Assembly (NCBI RefSeq): GCF_016411865.1
Contig: NZ_JAEKJA010000023.1
Coordinates: forward strand, 1 to 64,000
Reading direction: 5' to 3'
DNA: 64,000 nt
Source of the DNA: Acuticoccus mangrovi
GTDB taxonomy: Bacteria > Pseudomonadota > Alphaproteobacteria > Rhizobiales > Amorphaceae
The notes below the pieces were generated by a model. The model was given only the letters and a program-made list of their open reading frames with translations. It searched no databases and had not been told where the DNA came from. This document shows, piece after piece, positions 1-7,827 of the stretch (positions within the stretch are counted from its first letter, which is position 1; each line of letters starts with the position of its first letter). The translations under genes were made by a program, and so were the position numbers.

Positions 1-492
1 GCGCACGATGGTGATCTCGGGGTGGGGGGCGGGGTCGTGCATGACAGCGATCGCCACCTCGCCGTTGACGATCATCCGCTCCAGCGTCTGCGAGAAGCGC
101 TCCACGAAGCGCAGCTCGATCTTCGGATAGCGCGCCTTGACCTCGTCGACGAGGACGGGGGCGATCGCTTCGCCCGGCGTCGGCGGCATGCCGATGGTGA
201 CGGTGCCGGCCGGCTCGTTGGTGCGTCCGGAGACGTCGTGGAAGGTCTGCTCGAGCTGGTTGAAGATCGTCTCGGCACGCAGCACGAGGGCGGTGCCGGC
301 GTCCGTCAGCGTGACGCCCTTGGCCGAGCGGCGGAAGAGGGCGACGCCGAGATCCTCCTCGAGGCGCTTGATCTGGCGGGAGAGGGCGGGCTGGGCGATC
401 GCGAGCCGCTGCGCGGCCTGGGAGACGCTCTTCGCCTCGGCGACGGCCACGAAGGCGCGCAGGGTCTTGAGGTCGGGCGTCCACTGGGTCAT
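1..492 (-). CDS. LysR-family transcriptional regulator (partial)
   Basis: This is the N-terminal 164 residues of a LysR-type regulator; the rest runs off the left edge. The first 65 residues form the winged helix-turn-helix, with the family signature SVSQAAQRLAIAQPALSRQI followed by KRLEEDLGVALFRR. The start of the co-inducer-binding domain (GTVTIGMPPT) follows. The ATG at 492 is the natural family start. The gene lies upstream of, and on the same strand as, nothing else in the window; the aldehyde dehydrogenase gene to its right is also on the minus strand and could be a target, but nothing in the sequence proves that. The effector is unknown. Confidence 0.93.
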   Translation of the reverse strand, partial: MTQWTPDLKTLRAFVAVAEAKSVSQAAQRLAIAQPALSRQIKRLEEDLGVALFRRSAKGVTLTDAGTALVLRAETIFNQLEQTFHDVSGRTNEPAGTVTIGMPPTPGEAIAPVLVDEVKARYPKIELRFVERFSQTLERMIVNGEVAIAVMHDPAPHPEITIVR

Positions 493-657
493 CGCAGCTG
501 CCGGCTATCGCTCTCCGCCACGAGTGTAGCCTCGTTCGAGGCGCAGCGGAGCGAAAGGAGGGAGGGGCCGCGACGGGCGCGCCTTGCAGCAAGGCCCCGC
601 TCGGCCTTCCGGACCGCTCGGCGGAGAGCGGGGCGCCATGCGCCGCCCCGCCGATGC

Positions 658-677
658 GCCGCCTCGGGCGAGGCGGC
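658..677 (-). terminator. Hairpin downstream of the aldehyde dehydrogenase gene
   Basis: Arms GCCGCCTC and GAGGCGGC are perfectly complementary around a 4-base loop. The hairpin begins 11 bases past the stop codon of the minus-strand aldehyde dehydrogenase gene. No clear T-run follows, so it may be a GC-rich or weak terminator. Confidence 0.45.
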
Positions 678-688
678 TCGCCGAGGTG

Positions 689-2122
689 TCACCCCCAGCC
701 GCCGACCGACTTCACTTCCAGGAATTCTTCGAGACCCCACACGCCGCCCTCGCGGCCGTTGCCGGACTGGCGGTAGCCGCCGAACGGCGCGCCCGGACCG
801 CGCGGCTTGCTGTTGATCTCCACCATCCCGCTGCGCAGCGCGCGCGCCGCCCGGCGGGCCTTCTCGATATCCTGGGTCTGCACGTAGTTGGTGAGGCCGT
901 AGGCGGTGTCGTTGGCGAGCTGAAGCGCGTCGTCCTCGTTGTCGAACGGGCTGATCGACAGGACCGGGCCGAAGATTTCCTCGCGCCAGATCGTCATGTC
1001 GGGCGTCACGTCCGCGAACACGGTCGGGCGGACGAAGTAGCCGCGATTGAGCCCATCCGGACGGCCGGTGCCGCCGGCGACGAGGCGGCCGCCTTCGTCG
1101 ATCCCGGTCTGGATCAGGCCTTGGATCTTGTCCCACTGGACCTGCGACACCACCGGGCCGATCTGGCGGCCGTCGATGCCGGCGGGCGCCACCTGCGTGC
1201 CGCCGGCCACCTTGATCGCGGTGTCCACCGCCTCCTCGTAGCGCGAGCGCTCCACGAGCATGCGCGTCGGCGCGTTGCACGACTGGCCGGAGTTGTTGAA
1301 GCAGTGGCGCACGCCGCGCGTCACCGCCGCCTCGTCGGCGTCGGCAAAGACGATGTTCGCCCCCTTGCCGCCGAGCTCCAGCGTGACGCGCTTGATCGTG
1401 TCGGCGGCGTTCTTGGTGATCGCCCGGCCGGCGCGGGTGGAGCCGGTGAAGCTCACCATGTCGACGTCGGGATGAACCGAGAGCTGGGTGCCCACCCCCG
1501 CGCCGTCGCCGTTGACGAGGTTGAAGACGCCGGCGGGGATGCCGGCAGCGTCCACCATCTCGGCGAAGAGGTAGGAGGAGAGCGGGGCGATCTCGGAGGG
1601 CTTCAGCACCACGGTGCAGCCGGCGGCGAGCGCCGGGGCGACCTTCAGCGTCACCTGGTTCATCGGCCAGTTCCACGGCGTGATCAGCGCGCAGACGCCG
1701 ATCGGCTCCATCAGGATCTGGCTGCCGGGAGCATGCTCGCCGAGCGGGAACTCGAAGGTGAAGGCCTCGAGCGTCTGGATGGCGTTCTGAAGGTGGGCGG
1801 CGCCGACGGCGGCCTGGGCGGCGCGGGCGAGGGCGATCGGCGCGCCCATCTCCTCGCTGATCGCCTCCGCCATCTCCTCGATGCGGGCCTTATAGGCGGC
1901 GAGGAGCCGCTTCAGCGCGGCGGCGCGCTCGGCCTTCGGGGTTCGCGACCAGCCGGGCAAGGCGGCCTTCGCGGCGGCGACGGCGGCGTCGGTGTCCGCC
2001 TGACCGCCCAGCGAAATGGTGGCGAAGGGCTCTTCCGTCGACGGGTTCAGGACCTCGAGATCCTGCCCGTCGCGCGGGGCCACCCATGCGCCGTCGATAT
2101 AGAATTGGCGAGCGTCACGCAT
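689..2122 (-). CDS. NAD(P)-dependent aldehyde dehydrogenase
   Basis: A full-length (477 residue) member of the aldehyde dehydrogenase superfamily, which oxidises aldehydes to carboxylates in the cytoplasm using NAD or NADP. Visible landmarks are the cofactor-site asparagine in PWNWP (Asn151), Lys174 in VVLKPSE, the general base Glu249 in TLELGGKG, and the nucleophile Cys282 in NNSGQSCNAPTRM. The ATG at 2122 was chosen because AGAGGA lies just upstream and MRDARQFYIDG matches the usual N-terminus; the longer upstream frame has no homology-like sequence. It appears to be monocistronic. The substrate cannot be told from sequence alone; the family includes betaine aldehyde and aromatic aldehyde enzymes. 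Confidence 0.93.
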   Translation of the reverse strand: MRDARQFYIDGAWVAPRDGQDLEVLNPSTEEPFATISLGGQADTDAAVAAAKAALPGWSRTPKAERAAALKRLLAAYKARIEEMAEAISEEMGAPIALARAAQAAVGAAHLQNAIQTLEAFTFEFPLGEHAPGSQILMEPIGVCALITPWNWPMNQVTLKVAPALAAGCTVVLKPSEIAPLSSYLFAEMVDAAGIPAGVFNLVNGDGAGVGTQLSVHPDVDMVSFTGSTRAGRAITKNAADTIKRVTLELGGKGANIVFADADEAAVTRGVRHCFNNSGQSCNAPTRMLVERSRYEEAVDTAIKVAGGTQVAPAGIDGRQIGPVVSQVQWDKIQGLIQTGIDEGGRLVAGGTGRPDGLNRGYFVRPTVFADVTPDMTIWREEIFGPVLSISPFDNEDDALQLANDTAYGLTNYVQTQDIEKARRAARALRSGMVEINSKPRGPGAPFGGYRQSGNGREGGVWGLEEFLEVKSVGGWG

Positions 2123-2438
2123 AGCATCCTCTTTTGTTCGGCGTGAGGTTTCCTGGTGCGCGCCGGCCACTTGGAGCTGGAATAGTTCGTTGTGTAGCCA
2201 GGGTTTGCGCCTCTAGCCATCTCAGAGGAGGGCACGGCTGTCCACTCGCCAATGGGTGAAAGTCGGGGCGAATGTCGCGGTGGGAGGCGCTCGGCCATGG
2301 CGCCCAAGATCGGCTCGCGGCGATCGCGCCCACCCGCCGGCGGGTGAGGCCGGGCCGGGAGGGGGCCCCGGTCCGACGGGGCGAGGCGGCTCGCGGATCG
2401 CGCGCCCGGCCGCCGATGCGGGCGGACGCGCCGCGATG
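2123..2438. other. Intergenic region between aldehyde dehydrogenase and aztD
   Basis: A 316-base non-coding stretch. The part nearest the dehydrogenase start is relatively AT-rich and presumably holds its promoter. Further right is very GC-rich sequence with a perfect 16-base palindrome (CACCCGCC/GGCGGGTG, 2331-2346) that could help terminate aztD transcription. No Zur-like palindrome and no convincing gene were seen here. Confidence 0.5.
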
Positions 2439-3650
2439 TCAGTGCGTTAGACCGTCACCGCCGACGGCGACGATGTTGTAGGGAAGGCCGTCGACGGGGC
2501 GCGTCGCGACCTCCTCCAGCGTTGTCGCGTCCACCAGGCGGACGAGGCTTTCGGCGGGATCCGTCACGGCGATCACGTCGCCAGCGACAGCAAGCCGCGG
2601 CCGCGGATCGCGCCAGTGCCCGTCCATCGAGTAGGGCGCGGTGATGGTGGCGCTCGCCGCGATCTCGGCCCGCAACATGTTGATGCGGTGGAGCGAGCCG
2701 TCCTCGGTGAAGACGTAGGCGTATTGCGGGTGGGCGGGGTCGAGGATGAAGTCGACGCGGCGGAAGGGCAGCTCGATCAGGGTGAAGTAGGGCGCGGTGG
2801 TGGGATCGATGACGACCACGGCCTTGCTGCCGTAGTTGCCGAGGAACATCTGCATCGCCTTGGCGCCGAGGAGCGTGCCGGTATGACCCTCGGGGAAGCC
2901 GTCGGGATAGGGCATCATCGCAAAGCTCGGCGGGTCGGCGCGCACGTCGACGGCAACGACGCCTTCCTTGCAGCCGGTGACGAGATAGCGGCCGGAGAAG
3001 GCCTCGCCGTGGAGGTCGGTGCACGGCTGCATCTCGCCGATGGGCGCGCCGTTCTCGCCGAAGGCCTGGATGCCGACGCGCGGCCAGGGCGCCTCGCCGC
3101 CGGGCTGCGACGACGCGACCGAGCTGACGACGGCGTTTTTCAGGAGAACGGCGAAGCCGTGATGGGCTCGGTTCTGGGCGAACGTCGTCTCCTCGACGTT
3201 GCCGGCGACGATGTCGTGCTCGTCGAGAAAGCTCGCATAGCCGCCCTTGTCGAAGTTGATCGCGACGACGTCGTCGTGGGTGATGAGGTGGAACGGGCGC
3301 GGCCCGGTGATCGTGTCTTCGACGAGGGTCGGATCGCTCACCTCGATGTCGACGTGGTCGCCGTGGCCTTCGCGGACGATCCCGCTGTCGAGGAAGGCCA
3401 CCGTGTCGTCGTCGGACTGGACGGCGACGATGGCGCGGCCGGAGGGGCCCGCATAGAGCCGTGCCGGACCTTTCGTCGGGAAGTGCCACTCCCGATCGCT
3501 GTCGAGATCGAGCACGGTGACGAGCGGCTCGGCCTGGTCGGCGACGAAGAGACGCCAGACGGTCATCTCTTCGTCCGCGACGGCGGCCGCGGTGGTGCCG
3601 ATGAGCGCAGCGGCCGTCAGGCAGGTCAGTCTTCTTAGGCTTGGACGCAT
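2439..3650 (-). CDS. aztD: Periplasmic zinc metallochaperone AztD
   Basis: A secreted beta-propeller-like protein of 403 residues with a signal peptide (about residues 1-26, ending AAAVADEE). It matches the AztD family, which in Paracoccus delivers zinc to the substrate-binding protein AztC. Family stretches visible are MTVWRLFVADQ at the mature N-terminus, HGDHVDIEVSDP, NRAHHGFAV, CTDLHGEAF, YAYVFTEDGSLHRIN, SMDGHWRDPRPRLAVAGD and GLPYNIVAVGGDG. Several of these histidines are plausible zinc ligands. The ATG at 3650 is preceded by AGGGA; a GTG one codon earlier is less likely. A perfect Zur-type palindrome lies 33 bases upstream. Unusually, aztD is separated from the aztABC genes by about 5 kb, and lies next to a zur gene instead. 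Confidence 0.88.
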   Translation of the reverse strand: MRPSLRRLTCLTAAALIGTTAAAVADEEMTVWRLFVADQAEPLVTVLDLDSDREWHFPTKGPARLYAGPSGRAIVAVQSDDDTVAFLDSGIVREGHGDHVDIEVSDPTLVEDTITGPRPFHLITHDDVVAINFDKGGYASFLDEHDIVAGNVEETTFAQNRAHHGFAVLLKNAVVSSVASSQPGGEAPWPRVGIQAFGENGAPIGEMQPCTDLHGEAFSGRYLVTGCKEGVVAVDVRADPPSFAMMPYPDGFPEGHTGTLLGAKAMQMFLGNYGSKAVVVIDPTTAPYFTLIELPFRRVDFILDPAHPQYAYVFTEDGSLHRINMLRAEIAASATITAPYSMDGHWRDPRPRLAVAGDVIAVTDPAESLVRLVDATTLEEVATRPVDGLPYNIVAVGGDGLTH

Positions 3651-3683
3651 CACGTTCCCTCAGATCGTTTGAGGGAACTCATT

Positions 3684-3695
3684 ATGTTATAACAT
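3684..3695. promoter_or_regulatory. Zur box upstream of aztD
   Basis: A perfect 12-base palindrome, ATGTTATAACAT, lying 33 bases before the aztD start and downstream of the zur stop codon. It is very AT-rich in a GC-rich setting and is identical to the box at 19116-19127. Its form agrees with the TGTTATA-type operators of bacterial Zur repressors. It would let aztD be switched separately from zur. Confidence 0.82.
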
Positions 3696-3759
3696 TACGT
3701 TCGTCCACGAACGAAAGCGGGGTGCGGCAGCGCGTCCGGTCGTGAAGGGCGGCGGGTGG

Positions 3760-4179
3760 TCAGGACGCCGCATCCAGCGTGGCGAGCGCCTTGAGGCAGG
3801 CCCTGCAGTAGCCTTGAACCTCGATGGTGGCGTGATGGACGGCGAAGCCCGCGCGCTTGGCCTCGTGATCGATCACGGCGAGGGCCGCTCCGCCGGGAAG
3901 CTCCTCGATCGCCTTGCACCTTGTGCAGATGGCGAACACGGGATCGCAGTGCCCGCCGTCGGGGTCGGAGCAGGCGACGTAGGCGTTGATCGATTCCAGG
4001 CGATGCACGCGACCCTTCTCGACGAGATAGTCGAGCGCGCGATACACCGTCGGCGGTGCCGAGATCCCGTGCTCTCGCACCCGGTCGAGCAGTTCGTAGG
4101 CGCTCATCGGTCCGCCAGCCGCGTGCAGCGCCTCGTAGATGTACTCGTGGTTGCGCATCGAGGAGCGAGCACGCTTCAT
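3760..4179 (-). CDS. zur: Fur-family zinc-responsive repressor (Zur), copy 1
   Basis: A 139-residue Fur-superfamily regulator. The N-terminal winged helix has MSAYELLDRVREHGISAPPT and VYRALDYLVEKGRVHRLES; the metal and dimerisation part has AYVACSDPDGGHCDPVFAI, followed by CTRC and a C-terminal CRAC pair, the two pairs expected to hold structural zinc. The ATG at 4179 is preceded by AAGGA at good distance. Its setting between aztD and a hupE-type gene, among Zur-like palindromes, supports a zinc role rather than iron. A second, related regulator is encoded at 19170, so which of the two is the main zinc sensor is open. Confidence 0.88.
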   Translation of the reverse strand: MKRARSSMRNHEYIYEALHAAGGPMSAYELLDRVREHGISAPPTVYRALDYLVEKGRVHRLESINAYVACSDPDGGHCDPVFAICTRCKAIEELPGGAALAVIDHEAKRAGFAVHHATIEVQGYCRACLKALATLDAAS

Positions 4180-4301
4180 TTCACATCCTTCCCCGTCATG
4201 AGCGTTGGTGGGTGGCTCCAGGCCGCGCTATGCTCGGCGAGGATAGGGCAGGGACCATAACCAATCGTTCACTTGCCCCGACCGAGTGCCGAGAATATCG
4301 G

Positions 4302-4313
4302 ACAGTATAACAT
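4302..4313. promoter_or_regulatory. Zur-like box between divergent zur and hupE
   Basis: Reading ACAGTATAACAT on the plus strand, that is ATGTTATACTGT on the minus strand. The same 12 bases begin the box at 11984. It lies between the divergently transcribed zur (starts 4179) and hupE-like gene (starts 4382), and could control both, giving autoregulation of zur. One half-site is imperfect. Confidence 0.65.
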
Positions 4314-4381
4314 ATGTTGCGTGCCCTTGACCGCGTTCAAGAGCGGCCACCTGCTCGCGTATCCTTGAGAGTGATTGGCCC

Positions 4382-4990
4382 ATGATGTCGTCGTCTTCCC
4401 GCCCCGTGCGCGGCTGTGCCGCTGGACTGCTCTCGCTGGCGTTCACCCTGGCGCTGCCGGCGATCGCGTCGGCCCACATCGTCACGGGAGAAAGCGGCGG
4501 GTTCGGCAGTGGCTTCGAGCACCCGCTGACCGGCCCCGACCACTTCCTCGCGATGTTCGCCGTCGGCCTGTGGGGAGCCCAGATGGGCGGACGCGCGGTC
4601 TGGAGCCTGCCTGTCACCTTTCCGCTCATCATGGTGCTCGGCGGTATTGCCGGCATCGTCGGACTGCCCTTCCCGGGTGTCGAGATCGGCATCGCCCTCT
4701 CGATCATCGTGCTCGGGCTCGCCATCGGCTTCGCCTGGAAGCCGGCCGAGTGGGGCGCGCTTCTCGTCATCGCGGTGTTCGCCCTGTGCCATGGCTACGC
4801 GCACGGCGCCGAGCTGCCCTACGCGGCCGATCCTGCCGACTATGCCATCGGCTTCGTGCTCGCGACGGGGCTCATCCACATCATCGGCATCGCCGTCGGC
4901 CTCGTGCTGAACCCGATCTATGGCGGCCGACTGTCCCGCGGGCTCGGCGGTGTCATCGCCATCGCGGGGCTCTATTTCCTTGTCCGCTGA
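4382..4990 (+). CDS. HupE/UreJ-family membrane metal transporter
   Basis: A 202-residue HupE/UreJ family protein. A signal peptide or first membrane segment (about 10-30) ends at ASAHIVTG. The family signature HPLTGPDHFLAM follows, then about six membrane segments with the second signature FALCHGYAHGAELP and a conserved histidine in GLIHIIGI. Family members near hydrogenase or urease genes are thought to carry nickel or cobalt. Here the gene follows a Zur-like palindrome and heads a three-gene unit with an unnamed membrane protein and a DUF1007 protein, so zinc is the likelier cargo, by inference. ATG 4382 and ATG 4385 are both possible starts. Confidence 0.88.
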   Translation: MMSSSSRPVRGCAAGLLSLAFTLALPAIASAHIVTGESGGFGSGFEHPLTGPDHFLAMFAVGLWGAQMGGRAVWSLPVTFPLIMVLGGIAGIVGLPFPGVEIGIALSIIVLGLAIGFAWKPAEWGALLVIAVFALCHGYAHGAELPYAADPADYAIGFVLATGLIHIIGIAVGLVLNPIYGGRLSRGLGGVIAIAGLYFLVR

Positions 4991-5744
4991 GATCATCGCG
5001 AGCGTCTCAGCCTCCACGCGGCGGTGGGCCGGGCCGGCGCTCGCCGTCGCGGGACTCGTGGGCTTCGGCCTCCTCGTCACGCTGGCGGAGACCTCGCTGA
5101 GGGACTGGGTGTTCCAGTCGGCCTTCGCGCCGGCGCGCGTCGTCCCGCTCATCGGGCTCGGCATCGCTTCCTGCCTGGTGCGCCCCGCCATTCTGCCCAT
5201 CGGCCTTGCCGCCTGGGGGCTCGGAGTGGGGGTCGCCCTGGCGCTCCAGGATCGGCTGATCGCCGCGTTGGCGACGATCCCGGGCGCGACGACCCACCAC
5301 TATCTGACGCTGCCGATCGCCTGTCTCTTCGTCGGCGCGACGTTGATCATCGGCGGGTGGGCGAGGGTGTGGCTCCTGCTGCCGACATCCTTCGTCGTCG
5401 GGGCGATGTTGGCGATCGCGACGGTGGTGTCCGACCCGAGCCTCGCCGACCCCCGCTATGTCGTGAGCGGCATCGCGTCCGGTCTCTGGGTCTTCCTGAT
5501 CGTCGGCCTCACCGGTCAGGCCTTCAAGGCGCGCTGGTTTGCCATCGCCGGGCGCATCGTGGGAAGCTGGCTCGTGGCGATCGGCCTTCTGTTCGGCGGG
5601 GCGGCGTTGATTCCGAAACCGAAGCCGCCGGCACCGCCGGTCGTGCCGCCGAGCGTGATACCGAGCCCGGACGCGTTCCCCGACTTCGGCGGCATGCCCG
5701 GGGTCCCCGCCGGTCTGGACGATGAACGCGTCTTTCAGCCCTGA
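4980..5744 (+). CDS. Seven-segment membrane protein of unknown function
   Basis: About 254 residues with seven predicted membrane segments and a cytoplasmic or periplasmic tail rich in proline (PKPKPPAPPVVPP). I do not recognise the family. It overlaps the end of the hupE-like gene by 11 bases if the TTG at 4980 is the start (MSAEIIASVSAS); the only in-frame ATG further up (4920) lies inside hupE and looks unsuitable. It is followed 18 bases later by the DUF1007 gene. The overlap and spacing say it is translated with its neighbours. A paired histidine in ATTHHYLTLP, between segments 3 and 4, could bind metal. It may be a partner in zinc or other metal uptake. Confidence 0.75.
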   Translation: MSAEIIASVSASTRRWAGPALAVAGLVGFGLLVTLAETSLRDWVFQSAFAPARVVPLIGLGIASCLVRPAILPIGLAAWGLGVGVALALQDRLIAALATIPGATTHHYLTLPIACLFVGATLIIGGWARVWLLLPTSFVVGAMLAIATVVSDPSLADPRYVVSGIASGLWVFLIVGLTGQAFKARWFAIAGRIVGSWLVAIGLLFGGAALIPKPKPPAPPVVPPSVIPSPDAFPDFGGMPGVPAGLDDERVFQP

Positions 5745-5762
5745 AGCGGGGAGGCCTCGGCC

Positions 5763-6389
5763 GTGAGTGGATCTCGATCCCATCGCTTTCGCCGCAGCGG
5801 CGTGCGCCGCGCCTTCGCGCTGTGCCTCGCGCTGCTCCTTGCGAGCGCGGGCACGGTCTCGGCCCATCCCGACATCGCGATGCGCTGCCGCATCCTCCTC
5901 AACTTCAAGAACGACAAGATCGACTACATCGCCGAGACGTGGACGTTCGATTCCTTCTTCAGCCAGGGGCTGTTGAACGACTTTGACAAGGATCGCGACG
6001 GTGCCTTCGACGCCGCCGAGGCTCAGGCGCTGCAGGCCGACATGATGGCGCGCCTCGCCGAGGAGCGTTACTTCACCTATTTCTGGGCGGCGGGTGAGGA
6101 GATCGCGAACTTTCGGCTGATCGGCTTCGAGCCGCAGGTGCGGGACGGCTATGTGACCGTCGGCTTCGCCCTGTCGCTTCCCCATCCCGTCGAGCCCGGC
6201 TCGGTGAAGGTGGAGCTGAAGGACCCGAGCGGCGCCGTCTCCATCGAGCTCGTCGAGGAGCAGCCGGTCATCCTGCGCGGCATGCGGGCGGGGTGGTGCG
6301 AGCCGCAGCTTTACGACAGCTCCGCCGAAGCCTTTTTCGAGGGTCTGTCGTCGCCGGCGTCGGTCGCGATCTCCTGCGGGCCACGCTAG
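5763..6389 (+). CDS. DUF1007 family secreted protein with an EF-hand-like loop
   Basis: A 208-residue exported protein of the DUF1007 family, translated from a GTG at 5763. A long positively charged N-terminus and hydrophobic core (about 15-34) end in TVSAHPDI, so the mature protein begins with a histidine, as is common in metal-binding periplasmic proteins. Residues 78-89 read DKDRDGAFDAAE, an exact match to the 12-residue EF-hand calcium loop pattern. DUF1007 proteins often accompany nickel, cobalt or zinc transport genes, and here the gene is third after the HupE-like protein. It probably binds or presents a metal in the periplasm; the function is unproven. Confidence 0.85.
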   Translation: MSGSRSHRFRRSGVRRAFALCLALLLASAGTVSAHPDIAMRCRILLNFKNDKIDYIAETWTFDSFFSQGLLNDFDKDRDGAFDAAEAQALQADMMARLAEERYFTYFWAAGEEIANFRLIGFEPQVRDGYVTVGFALSLPHPVEPGSVKVELKDPSGAVSIELVEEQPVILRGMRAGWCEPQLYDSSAEAFFEGLSSPASVAISCGPR

Positions 6390-6475
6390 CGGCCGATCGG
6401 CGCACCGCGGCACCGCGGTTCCTGGGGACACCTGCGCGAAGAACCCGATGAAGCGAATGGAGGCTTGCGAAGTAA

Positions 6476-6488
6476 GTTATATTATAAC
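6476..6488. promoter_or_regulatory. Zur box upstream of the first COG0523 gene
   Basis: A perfect 13-base palindrome, GTTATA-T-TATAAC, extended on the right to ACATAC. It lies 60 bases upstream of the COG0523 GTPase start at 6548. This is the form (TGTTATANTATAACA) reported for Zur operators in alphaproteobacteria. Confidence 0.85.
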
Positions 6489-6547
6489 ATACAAAAAGAG
6501 TGACCGCCGAGTGCGGATGAGCGAACAGCGCTTATCAGGAGTGTTCC

Positions 6548-7765
6548 ATGAAGGACCAACGCCTTCCCGTGACCGTGCTTTCCGGCTTCCTCGGCGCCGG
6601 CAAGACCACGTTGCTCAACCATATCCTCAACAATCGTGAGGGGCGGCGCGTCGCCGTCATCGTCAACGACATGAGCGAGGTAAACATCGACGCCGACCTC
6701 GTGCGCAGCGGCGGCGCCGATCTGTCGCGCACCGACGAGAAGCTCGTCGAGCTGACCAACGGCTGCATCTGCTGCACGCTGCGCGACGATCTCCTCGCCG
6801 AGGTACGCCGCCTCTCCGAAGGGGGGCGCTTCGACTATCTTCTCATCGAGGGGACCGGCATTGCCGAGCCGCTTCCCGTCGCCGCGACGTTCGAGTTTCG
6901 CGACGAGGAGGGCGTGTCGCTCTCCGATGTCGCCCGCCTCGACACGATGGTGACGGTGGTCGACGCCGCCAACCTCCTCAAGGACTATGGAAGCCACGAC
7001 TTCCTCAAGGATCGCGGCGAGACCGCCGGCGAAGGCGACGAGCGCACCCTCGTCGATCTGCTCGTCGACCAGATCGAGTTCGCCGACGTGATCGTGCTCA
7101 ACAAGATGGGCGAGATCGACGAGGCGACCGCCCGCGCCGTTCGCGCCGTCGTCAAGGCGCTCAACCCGGATGCCCATCTCATCGAGACCGACTTCGGGCG
7201 CGTGGCGCTCAACGAGGTGCTCGATACCGGCCGCTTCGACTTCGACAGGGCGCAGGAGCATCCGCTCTGGTTCAAGGAGCTGAACGGCTATGCCGACCAC
7301 GTGCCGGAGACGGAGGAGTACGGCGTTTCGAGCTTCGTCTATCGCGCCCGCCGGCCGTTCCATCCGCAGAAGTTTGCCGCCTTCACGCGGCGGACGTGGC
7401 CGGGCCTCGTGCGGGCGAAGGGGCTCTTCTGGCTGGCGACGCGACCGGCTTGGGTGGCCGACTTCAGCCTCGCCGGGTCGATCGCCCGGACCGAGGCGAT
7501 GGGCTTCTGGTGGGCCGCCGTGCCGCGCGAGCGTTGGCCGGACCATCCGGAGTGGCGCGAGATGCTGAAACGCAACTGGGCGCCGGGCTGGGGCGACCGG
7601 CGTCAGGAGCTCGTCTTCATCGGCGCCAACATGGACGAGGGGGCGATCCGCGCCGCGCTCGACGAGTGCCTGATCGAGGAGAGCGAGGGCGAAGCGTTCG
7701 ACCCGGCCGCCTATCGCCACCTGCCCGACCCGTTCCCGGCCTGGGGGCAGGCGGCCGCCGCCTGA
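6548..7765 (+). CDS. zigA: COG0523 GTPase metallochaperone (ZigA-like)
   Basis: A 405-residue member of the COG0523 (CobW/ZigA) family of G3E GTPases that pass zinc to client proteins during deficiency. It has Walker [10 protein letters not shown] (13-21), the metal-binding CxCC motif NGCICCT (Cys73, 75, 76), the guanine-specificity motif LNKMGE and the C-terminal CobW domain (about 280-400). There is no histidine-rich stretch, unlike its neighbour. AGGAG precedes the ATG. A perfect Zur palindrome stands upstream, so expression is expected under zinc limitation. A GC-rich hairpin ends it. Its size and the strong Zur box resemble ZigA of Acinetobacter; the clients are unknown. Confidence 0.92.
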   Translation: MKDQRLPVTVLSGFLGAGKTTLLNHILNNREGRRVAVIVNDMSEVNIDADLVRSGGADLSRTDEKLVELTNGCICCTLRDDLLAEVRRLSEGGRFDYLLIEGTGIAEPLPVAATFEFRDEEGVSLSDVARLDTMVTVVDAANLLKDYGSHDFLKDRGETAGEGDERTLVDLLVDQIEFADVIVLNKMGEIDEATARAVRAVVKALNPDAHLIETDFGRVALNEVLDTGRFDFDRAQEHPLWFKELNGYADHVPETEEYGVSSFVYRARRPFHPQKFAAFTRRTWPGLVRAKGLFWLATRPAWVADFSLAGSIARTEAMGFWWAAVPRERWPDHPEWREMLKRNWAPGWGDRRQELVFIGANMDEGAIRAALDECLIEESEGEAFDPAAYRHLPDPFPAWGQAAAA

Positions 7766-7783
7766 GAGGACCGGCGGGACATC

Positions 7784-7809
7784 GGCTCGCGGCGCCCGCG
7801 CCGCGAGCC
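7784..7809. terminator. Bidirectional hairpin between two convergent COG0523 genes
   Basis: Perfect 11-base arms (GGCTCGCGGCG and CGCCGCGAGCC) around a CCCG loop, placed between the stops of the plus-strand gene (7765) and the minus-strand gene (7828). It probably terminates both. Confidence 0.7.
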
Positions 7810-7827
7810 GTCGCCACGGATGGGGGC

